Notes under the pieces: generated by a model | The model's database searches: none | What the model saw: the letters and a program-made list of their open reading frames with translations, nothing else | What the model was told of the DNA's origin: nothing | Translations under genes and position numbers: made by a program | Shown here: positions 32,744 to 42,800 of the stretch, piece after piece | How positions within the stretch are numbered: position 1 is the first letter of the stretch | Layout: each line of letters starts with the position of its first letter | Assembly: GCA_964019695.1 (NCBI GenBank) | Contig: OZ026521.1 | Location: forward strand, 33,019,601 to 33,083,600 | DNA length: 64,000 nt | Reading direction: 5' to 3' | Source: Loripinus fragilis | Lineage: Eukaryota; Mollusca; Bivalvia; Lucinida; Lucinidae

Positions 32744-33070
32744 TTTGTTTTGTTTGTTTTGTTGCTTTACGTCCCAAGTCAACAGCTATGGTCATTGCGG
32801 GACGGTCAGTTCACCTAACCACACTTTTTCCTGGGCAGGCTTGAACAAGCGGTTAATCAGTAATTAGTGCACATACTTTCGCTTGTAACTGACAACAACC
32901 CTTCTTGAATGAATCAGCGGAAGGGAGGAGAATGACCGTAGAAATCATTTCATGATCAATCACCACGAAAGTATGGGACCTGACCGGGATCGAACTCGCG
33001 ACCCCTGGATCTGCAGTCAGACACGCATCTGTAGCCAGACACGTTACCGACTGCGCTACGCTGCCCGGCA
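32744..33070 (-). mobile_element. tRNA-derived SINE, family 2, copy 2
   Basis: Minus strand: CCGGGCAGCGTAGCGCAGTC (A box region) and GCGAGTTCGATCCCGG (B box, intact), body of about 230 bp, (CAAAA)n tail at 32744-32763. It splits a unit of the surrounding tandem array. Confidence 0.85.
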
Positions 33071-33544
33071 TACATATATATGTAATATGTTGTCTTCCAT
33101 GTACATTTTTCACTTTGCAAGAACAATTATATCTTTTCATCGTATTGGAACAAATTGTTTTACCTTCTTACATATAAGTGAATTACTGACATGAAATAGA
33201 TTGATTTACAGTGACATGAAAAATTTATGTGAAATGTTGACTTCCATGTATATTATTCACTTTGGAAGAAAATTATATATTTTCGTCTTGTTGGACCAAA
33301 CTGATATAATACCTTCTCACATATGAGAGAATTACTGACATGAAATAGATTTATTGTGACATGTAAAATGTCACGTTATAGTTGACTTATATATTAATAT
33401 TTTTTCACTTTGCGAGGAAAATTATATCTTATCATTTTATTGGGCCAAACTGCTATACCTTCTTACATAAGAGTGAAATACTGACATGAAATAGATCGAT
33501 TGACAGTGACATGAAAAAAATATGCAATATGTTGATTTCCATAT

Positions 33545-33708
33545 ACAGTAAAAACTCTTTATAAAAGCAAATTTTTGACCAAGTCAGTATCATTTGCACA
33601 AATGTACCAGTTTAGCTTGAATTTGATTGAGTTCATTACAACAGCAATTCAGTTTAACGTTAAATAATTCTGGACAAACACTGTTGTTGTTAAGAGGGTT
33701 ACATATAT
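33545..33708. mobile_element. MITE (CTCTTTATA), copy 2
   Basis: Shares ATGTACCAGTTTAGCTTGAA and TGTTGTTAAGAGGGTTACAT with 18335-18515. Confidence 0.65.
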
Positions 33709-34009
33709 ATTTTTCTCTTTGCCAGAAAAAATTATATCTTTTCATCTTATTGGGCCAAACTTTTATACCTTCTTACATAAGAGTGAATTACTGACATGAC
33801 ATAGATTGATTGACAGTGGCATGCAAAATGTATGTGATGTGTTGACTACCATGTATATTTTTCACTTAATGAGAAAAATTATATCTTTTCATCCACATTA
33901 GAATTATGGTAAGTCAGCCTCAAAACCCTGAATTCAGGAATTATCCTGAAACTTTCAACTATACTTTCTTATAAATGAGCCTCATCTTGAGAAATCCTGT
34001 CTCCAAATT

Positions 34010-34200
34010 GGGGTTTTCCCATCAGGTCATACCAAAGCCAGCCTACTCAGCTACAGAGACTAGCTAGAATCTTGAAAGTTTGTATAAAACAAGTTTAAAT
34101 ATTACACTATGCTGTCTGCAACAAACAAAGGTGCTGATCAGACTGCGCGGATGGGCAGGCTGATCTGTGCTTTTGTTTTTTTCCCATGCAACAAAGTCAG
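34010..34200. mobile_element. GCGCTGATCAG-family MITE
   Basis: CAGCCTACTCAGCTACAGAG, ACTAGCTAGAA and GGTGCTGATCAGACTGCGCG. Confidence 0.55.
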
Positions 34201-34429
34201 ATTTTTCTCACTTTGAGGCCAATATAATCTAAGATCAATAAGTTCAAGCTAATAAGAACATAAAAATATAACTATCAAGCAATGAATGCTTTATTCTTTG
34301 ACAACTGATAAGATTTTCCTCACCCTCCTATCAACAATCAAGACCTCCAACATGAAAAATAAATCACAGAATGTTTATCACAGTTTAAGAATCATCACAG
34401 ACAAAAGCTTAATATTTACGGTAAATGTT

Positions 34430-34625
34430 CAAAAACTTCAAACACTCCTTGCCTACCAAAAGAATCCTAGACAAACAGTGCAGACCCAGATCAGGCTGCT
34501 TCTGAAGCACTATGATCTGGGTCTCCCCTTAATGCTATTCTGGCAAGTGTTGTGTCATTTCCAGCACTGATTCCCACCATTTTATTTGAGAAAAGAAAAA
34601 GTGAAATGTTCGAAATTTTTGAACA
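34430..34625. mobile_element. MITE with AGATCAGGCTGCTTC hairpin
   Basis: Same family as 14670-14865: ACAAACAGTGCAGACCCAGA, TTCCAGCACTGATTCCC, CATTTTATTTGAGAA. Confidence 0.65.
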
Positions 34626-34759
34626 TTTACTATATCCCCATGAAACAGCTGTAAGTTTCACTGTAATCCACACTGTTTGTGCACACAAATTATTGAAAGA
34701 AGACCAAAACACTTCAGAGTGCCTAATTGAAAATTGTGTTTCTTATTTCTCAACCAAAA

Positions 34760-34826
34760 CATATGTAGTGGGTATTCAAAAGAACCGTCTCAATGAGACA
34801 GATCTTTTGAGCACCCAAAACACATG
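34760..34826. mobile_element. Compact hairpin element, AAAAGAACCGTC family
   Basis: TTCAAAAGAACCGTCTCAAT pairs with GAGACAGATCTTTTGAGCAC. Confidence 0.8.
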
Positions 34827-34829
34827 CTT

Positions 34830-35570
34830 CAATTGTTGGGTAAGAAAATATTTACAATTGTATGCATGAAAAGTTTCCTTATATGGATTTATGACACATA
34901 TTCCCTTGGAGCAGTTGTACCACAATGTTTGAGATTTTCAGAAGTGTCAGTGTGCAAAAATACAATTTATTGAGTCTTTTCGGACAAAGCCTCTAGCTAT
35001 CATTCTTCCAAGCCTGATGCCAATGCGCAAAACTTCATCAAACTGGCATAAAGTAATCTCATCTGTTTGTCATTCTGAAATTGAGAGATAAAGTGTTGAC
35101 AAATTGAAAACTAGATAGTCGATCCAACACATACGCTTTAAATTTCAACCAAATACAAAAGATAGAATTGTGTATTAATCCCCATGGCTCGTTTTGATAA
35201 GCATTCACCGGAATAGGTGAAATGCAAAAAATAATAAGGGTATCTTAACACCAAATATTGTGGCAGCTGTGTTCTGCTGCCACCACTTTTTGGTGTAAAT
35301 TTACATTTTGTTTCTTCAATAGAATTTAAAATACTGTTGTGTGCCTAATGAGTGCACTTTATACATAACAAATATCAAAATTCTATACTCTCTTTGGAAA
35401 CAGTGTGGATCCAGATCAGCTGGTTTCTGATGAAGCCTGCTAATTTGGATCCACATTTTTTCCCATTCACACGAAGAACTTATAATGAAATTGCACATCT
35501 GGCTTAACTTGTAATCGGATTTTGTATAGTGTTAGCAACACATAATTATAAAATTGGGCCTCGACACAAA
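34830..35570. other. Intergenic stretch, nothing coding
   Basis: A loose hairpin at 35395-35460 (GTGTGGATCCAGATCAGC with GATCCACATTTTTTCC) belongs to the same class as 29607-29680. Otherwise nothing recognised. Confidence 0.4.
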
Positions 35571-35740
35571 AAAAAACTGTCTTTGTCATTTCCGAGCAGG
35601 TCATACGCAAACAAGCCTGCTCAGCTACAGAGACTACTTCGAATATTGCATTTTTGCTGTTCGGGAACCCTAGGGAGGTTTTCTCACATTGCGGCCCAAT
35701 TAATTTAGAATAACAAAACATAAAGTACTCTGTGAGCACA

Positions 35741-36898
35741 TTATAATATACTTAAAGAATAAAGAAACGCAACAAACACTTCGAGTCATTGTAAGCATAC
35801 AATATGATGCAAGTTTCAAGTGCAAATGATATTTATCGATAGGAGCAATATGTGTCCGTCAAATGACAGCAGATTCAACGTAATTATCGAGTATGTGATC
35901 ATTTTGGTATACGTGTAACCAGCCTGACCCCCGGTAGTAAACTGCTGAAACAGGGTCAATAAAAGCAAAGTTTTAATCAATCATCGTTTTATTGTTTAAA
36001 AAAGTCTTGGCATAGATTGCAGATCAAGGAAATGATCAAATGGTGACGTTTCTGAAGGATTCTGAAACGGCTTAACGTCATTAACGTCAACTCTGAATAC
36101 TGCGTGAAACGTGTAAACTTACTTTTCTGCTTGAGATTTATTCATTACAAGGACGTTTTGTTCAAGAATTATGACTTGAGATCTTCAGACGTCAACAAAA
36201 AAACTCAATTCTGACGTTAAAATTCGATATCCTACGTTTTAATGGTTTCCATGATGTTTGTGTGTTTTTCTATTGATAAAATGGTCCAGTGACAAAGTTT
36301 AGGCTACAGTTAACAAGTTTTGTGTTCACTCTCGGCATGTAATCAGATGTTTTCTCTTGCATTATGCTGTGTTTTGTTTGGCTAACATCAATATAAACAC
36401 CTTACCAGCGTATTTTACGGTATCTGAATAGTCAGTTTTTTCCAAGAAAGCATGTTCTGATGTCTCTAGGTTTATCTTATCCCATATATTCACCAACGAC
36501 CCAAACCTGACAACTGTAAGTGACGTTTATCGTTTATTCACTACCATTGTGTATCTTGGCATTCAAGTAGCGTGTTTTAACACAATATTTGCATGCATTA
36601 CGAATATGATTGGACGTTTGTTTAATTTGCACATTGTCAAGTCGACGTCAAATAACCGAACATGGAAAAGACAGGGTCTCTTGATCTTTATTCTGGCGGT
36701 AACGTCATATTTTAAGTTTTCATATGTTTTCATCTTGTATCATAAAATGTAGCATTAAAATGACATTTTGGTATTTCATCACATGCTATAAATACTCAAA
36801 AAGAAATTTTCAAAAGAGATTTCACCAAACCGTCATTTAAACACGCAAAAATTATATTTTTGTCTGTTGCGTTTCTTTATCCCTTAAGTATATAATAG
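35741..36898. mobile_element. 1.16-kb TIR element
   Basis: Ends of about 37 bp: left contains ATATACTTAAAGAATAAAG and AAACGCAACA, right is its complement (TGTTGCGTTTCTTTATCCCT and TAAGTATATAATA). The interior is rich in AACGTC/GACGTT words. No transposase ORF. A candidate last exon of the MCMDC2-like gene lies inside it. Confidence 0.72.
35996..36061 (-). CDS. MCMDC2-like gene, candidate terminal exon (doubtful)
   Basis: Read on the minus strand: acceptor CCGTTTCAG, 21 codons in phase 0 (NPSETSPFDHFLDLQSMPRLF) and TAA, with AATAAA beginning two bases after the stop (35988-35993). Phase fits the preceding exon (37396-37469, ends phase 0). Against it: it lies inside a TIR element, the polyadenylation signal is unusually close, and the peptide does not resemble known MCMDC2 ends. 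Another possible ending begins after ATTATAG near 37110. Confidence 0.3.
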   Translation of the reverse strand, partial: NPSETSPFDHFLDLQSMPRLF

Positions 36899-39800
36899 CA
36901 TGTTAAGCCTTAACTCAATCAATCAAAACCAAATGCTTTCACGAAGTAACAAAACGGACATCACCAATTTTTTTCCAAATAAAAGCATCTTGTCATTACG
37001 CCCCTTTTATATACAGTGGTGATGTGGGTGTTGTGAGTTTAATGTTCCCTAAATATAGTTCATCTTCCATTTATACTATAGATTACCAATAAGTTAAGGC
37101 TCTCCTATAATTGAAATAATTTTGGGTCCCATTCCTAACATTAACCCTTAAAACGCCAGCAAAAAATCATCCGAAAATTCTGTCTGTATTTGTCGTCTGC
37201 TGCAAATTTTTGCTAACATTTTTTAACAAAGCTAAGTATAGAGACAAACAGTGTGGCCCCAGATCAGACTGCTCCTATAGGAGCAGTCTGATCTGTGTCT
37301 ACACTGTTGGAAAGGCTTCTAAAACATTTTAGGAGACGACAAAAGCAGAAGAATTTGTTGTGATTGGCGCTTTAAGGGTTAACTAGTTCACTTACAGCAG
37401 GTCCTAGGCATTCATTCAAGTTGGTAGAAGTAACATGTGGAACAGGCTGCACATTCAAGACAGAAAATCCTGAAAATCAACGTAAAATTAGAAAAATCAG
37501 CCTACTTTTATTTACTGGTTCACAGGAGTGCATTTAGTGAAATTAGCACCTCCAGAAAAATGAAAATTGCTTTTTTGAATTTGAATTCTCTGATCTACAC
37601 TTAACATAACCTGAAATCTCCCTTTGATTCATTACTTTACATCCATGCTGGGGAGATCAGCATTATTGTCCATCATAAACCTGACTTTACATTCGTACAC
37701 AATTGTTAAGGGTGTTAAGGTTATTGCTGGTCTCTTTTTCAGTAGAAGTATTTAAATTCGGAAATTATTTTTTGTTCGGAAAACACCAGGTTTTACTGAT
37801 TGACAGAACAAATCGACATTTGGCTGTGAGTTACATGAAAATGTGTTTTTGGTGTTTGTTATATAGCTGTATGGTTGTATATTGAGAGTGGCAGAGTCAG
37901 AAACATGGCTTTTTTCAACAAAACATATGCAAGGAACATGTTATGTTGAACCCTTCTGAGTGGCCAGCATTGTCATTGTGAACAAAACGTATGCCAGGGA
38001 AAAAGACTAACAGGGGCCCAGTCACCCAGTGCCCCTAAATTTTTGGATGGGCCCCTAAAAATAAGTGTTTAGTTGCCCAGCTTGCCTCTGAAAAGGGGTA
38101 GTATGAAGCCTTGTCAAATCTGACACTAGCTGTTGGAAGTTTACAAATCTTGATTCAACTGATTCTAAATACTATTAATATGGTAAATAATTAGAGGAAT
38201 ACAGATTCTGAGGTACTGACTTCAGTTATGAGGAAAGTCAATGCTTGGCAAAGAGTTGAATTTTCCTCTGAATCCTGGGCCCCTTAATTTTGGGCTGGGT
38301 TTTCAATCATATTGCTTTAGGGGTCGAAATGGCTCCTGGAGAAGAAAGGTTAGTCTGTATACCTGTATGCCAGGAATAGGTTATGTTGAATCTTGTGATG
38401 TAACTCACATACAAAGGTGGATTTGTTTTGTCAATCAGTAATAACCTGGTTTTTCTGAACAAAAAATAATTTCTAAAATTAAATAATAGACTGTTGTACG
38501 TGTAGGTGTTCATATTGTCATGTGAGAACTGGTATACAGGCAGTCAGCTATAGACTGCCAACCCCCAGGAAGAGGCCCAATGCTGGAAATTTTACTTTCT
38601 GGGTATACCCAATAAATAGGAAGGGCAATAGGTGCAGCCTCTGAGCCAGTTCCTGAAGCTGGAGAGCCGATTTTGTACTGTTTTTTCGGGAGCTGCCTAG
38701 CCTCACTTTGGAGGTGGCTGCCTGAGCCACTTTTTGGGAGCTGAAAGTTTGTTTTTGGAAGATGTTTTCAGGGAACTGACTAGCTTCACTTTGGATTGCC
38801 TCCCAAACCACTTTTCAGAGCCTGGACCCACTTTTTGGAGCCCCATCATGCTACTATATAAAGCACAGGTGATTGCTGTTTGAGCATCATTGGATTCTTA
38901 ACACATAGTTCAAACGTTACATGAAACCCCTGATAAGCCTTATTATAGATATAGGTTCAGTCATGTTCAAGCCATGGACAAAGCTCAGGCCAGAGGTTAT
39001 AAAACTTTTTTCGTGCTCAACTCAACTGAGCACGAAATTTCAACTGCTCATAAAAACTAAAATACCAACAAATAAAGAAGTTTCTTGCTTTAAGTCTCTC
39101 AGATGTTGTATTTATCATGCTAATAAATGTTAAAATGTCAACAATTGTTGGCATTTTATCATTTATGAGCAGGATAAATTTTGTGCTCAGCTGAGTTGAG
39201 CATGAAAAAAGTTTTATAACCTCGGTTGGGGGTGGCAGCCTTGTTTGGACTACTCAATCTCTTTTTCATACTTTTTTTAAAAAAATAGGCTCCAAGTAAT
39301 CCCTAAATACACTTAGATGTGACCTTAAGTGATGTGATCACTTTGGTATCAAAATGATGTCACTTGATGACCATGTGCATTATTTTCAAGCCACACACAA
39401 AACATAACAACCTGGGTAAGAAAACATGGATCAGGTATTCTATACCAGGATAAATTGTCAGACATCCTTATCGGGTGTGCAGGTAAACACCATTGTGACA
39501 GAATGTACAATAATTTTCTAAAATTTCAAACATTATTCTCTTTTTGTTCTCAAATAAAATGTTGATTATCAGGGCTGGAATTCACAAAATTGTTGCGAGA
39601 ATGGCAAAGAGAAGCAGTCTGATCCCGGCTTGCACTGTTTGCCTAGGTCAGAAGCTGATCATACTACATCAGCTCCTGGCCTAGGTCTTTTAAAACAAAA
39701 TGGCAGACAATTAGTGTTTGAAATTTTTGAAGAATGGCTGTAGCTTACCAAATCTTGCTGTGAGGGTTTCTTCATACAGTTTGATGGCTATCAAAGCATC

Positions 39801-42800
39801 ATCCATAGTGACCTCTGACCTCAAAGAGAGTTTTGCATGACTGTAGGCAAGAGACAGCCTAAACAAGAACCAGCAAAATTAAGCTTAAATTGTACTGAAT
39901 GTTCATATTCAATCACTGAGAGCAGCAAGGTCAAATATGCTTAATGATTCCTGAATCTGGATTTTGTAAAGAATTTGTTTCCTATTGCCTAAAGCAGCCA
40001 CAATTTTTATCATACCAAAATGTAAATAACTTGCGTAGTTCCCATATTCTTTTCTATCCATTAAATTGCATGCAAGCTAAATTACACATTTCTAGTCTTT
40101 TCGTATGCATAGTTAGATGGATAGAAAATTTGTTTGAATTTAAAAAACAACAAAAAAAACACAACAGAATAATGTATAAATCTAATTTATCGTAACAGCG
40201 TATATTAATAATATTCAACCACAGAAGCTATGTTTTACCATTGTTGCTGCCCTTGGTAAAAGCTCACTCACAATATAAACTCTCCAGTGCAACAAAAACC
40301 TAGTCCCATAGCAAACAATTAATGCAAAAAAGAAACAACTCATTGGTCCATTAAGGAAAAAGTTTGGGCTTAAATCTTAAGGGGTTTTTTATCCATCAGT
40401 TGAAACCTATGTTTTGGGTGCTCAAAAGAACCGTCTCATTGAGACAGCTCTTTTGAGCACCCACAACGTATGTTTTTAATGAGAAACAAGGAAATATTGG
40501 TCATGATATCGAATAAGTTTGAGCATAAAACATTATTTTTTTTCTTCACATCCTGTCGAAACCGATGTTTTGGGTGCTAAAAAAACGTCTCACTGAGCAC
40601 CCACGACTAATGTTTTGATTGAGAAACAAGGAAATTAATTTTTAATAACCCCCTCTTATCAAGTGACATCAATATTTGAGATAAGAACGAGCATTGTAAG
40701 CTTACAAAGTTTGAAGAGCTGACACAGGTACACTGGTGAACTCTGATGACCTTGACTTTCTACAAGCCAAATAATACCCTTCCAGTAACTTCTCAACTCT
40801 TCGACCCATCACTGGTTTAAGCCGCACAGCAAACTGAAGAAACTGAAAATAAAACAAAAGACAAAAATATAGAGACGAACTTCGATAAATCGAACACCTT
40901 TGACACCATGTAAATTTGTTAAAGTTAGGGATAGTTTGAGCTACTAACTTAAGGGCTAAAAAGGTCAGTATTTTCTTGCACTGATCATGGACAGATTCCT
41001 TGATTAGCAGTTATGAAGTACTTTATCAAGTTTGTTCATTGAACAAACTATATAAAGTACTTTGTTCATTGAATAAACTATATAAAGTACTTTGTTCATT
41101 GAACAAACTATATAAAGTACTTTGTTCATTGAACAAACTATATAAATTACTTTGTTCATTGAACAAACTATATAAAGTACTTTGTTCATTGAACAAACTA
41201 TATAAAGTACTTTGTTCATTGAAATATAAAGTACTTTGTTCATTGAACAAACTATATAAAGTACTTTGTTCATTGAACAAACTATATAAACAGCGGTTAT
41301 GAACTATATAAAGTACTTCATAACTGCTAAACTTCATTCTTTCATCAGTGACTGACTACTACCCTAACCCTAACTGAATCATAGATAGATAGAGATCAAA
41401 TAACTCTTGAACCTGTCTGCTCAGCTTCAGAGATTAGCTAGAATTTAGACAAGAGGCTCAATGAGCATATACCGCTCACCTGAGTACTAAACCTGATGGT
41501 TTCAGAGAAGATTTTTAAAAGTATTTTTTATTACGAGTCTATGGGAGCAAATGACCCCCATGGAGTGGCCAAATTGGACCCCAGGGGCATGGTTGGCAGG
41601 ATTTATGTAGGCGACCACAAGACATTGCTACATACTAAATATATAGGCTCAGGGCCTCATGACTTTAGAGAAGATGATTTTTAAAGTTTTCCCATAAGTC
41701 TATGGGAGCTCAAGACCACTGGGGCATGGTTGGCAGGATTTATGTAGGCGACCACTAGACATTGCTACATACTAAATATATAAGCTGTGTGCCTCATGGT
41801 TTCAGAGAAGATTTTTTAAAGTTTTTCCCATTATAAGTATATGGAAACTCTTGATCCCCGGGTCGGGACCAGTTTGGACCCCAGGGGCATAATTGGCAGG
41901 ATTTATCTAAGGGACCACTAGATATTGCTACATAGTAAATATATAAGCTGTGGGCCTCATGGTTTCAAAGAAGAAGATTTTAAAAGGTTTTCCAATTGTA
42001 AGTCTATGGAAACTCTTGATCCCCGGGGCGGGGCCAGTTTGGACCCCTAGGGGCTTGATTGTCAGGATTTATGTAGGGGACCACTAGACATTGCTATATA
42101 CCAAATATATAAGCTGTGGGCCTCATGGATTCAGAGAAGAAGATTTTTAAAGTTTTCCCCATTATAAGTCTATGGGAGCTATATGTTGCCATGGCAACCA
42201 GAGTTCCAATCCAATCAGCCCAAAACCCCTTATATAGACTTTCCCCTAATCTGATGATGCTTTACATGAAATTTGATCCAAATTGGCCAACTGACTCAAG
42301 AGATATGTTACTTTGAAAGTGTGGACTGACAGTGGACCATCATTGCCATACTAATACCTCACCTGAGCCTTCCACTCCAGTGAGCTAAAAATCTGGGTGT
42401 AGGAAGACTAACTATTATATAGGCCTTGTTGTGAGAAACTCTGTCTTCAGAGTTCACGACCTGATTAAGTTCAAACCAGCCTGCACATTTATAGAGACTA
42501 TATCTAGAATTGTTTTTATTTGGAAAAATAACATATATCAGCACCTACGTTATTTGTTTTCTGGAAAATATTTCCAGAAAACTAATAACATAGGTGCTGA
42601 TCAGAATTCTCAGATGTGCCGGCTAGTCTGCAGCTCTGATAGTCACATACAACAAAATCGGATTTTTTTTCACAATGTGGGCCAGAAAACCTCATTTTTG
42701 TTGCATGAGAACAACAATGGTGCAGACCAGCCAGCACACCTGAGAAGTCTGATCAGCACCTACGTAATTTGTTTTCTGGAAATACTTAACTTTCTAGAAA

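Larger units (their letters stand above)
32500..33900. repeat. Tandem array downstream of the cadherin-like gene, unit about 150 bp
   Basis: About six units: TTACTGACATGAAATAGATTG, CAGTGACATG, GTTGACTTCCATGTATATTT, TTCACTTTG, AAAATTATATCTTTTC, GGGCCAAACTGTTATACC, TCTTACATAAGAG. Interrupted by a SINE (32744-33070) and a MITE (33545-33708). Confidence 0.72.

Noticed and set aside
34286..34869. Overlapping ORFs of 94 and 105 codons
   Set aside because: They span the AGATCAGGCTGC MITE and a compact hairpin; no frame is shared with other copies of these elements.
41000..41337. Repeat-peptide ORFs of 89-103 codons on both strands (SLNKLYKVLC and similar)
   Set aside because: They arise because the 30-bp satellite unit is a multiple of three and lacks stops in several frames; no start or splice context, and both strands are equally open.
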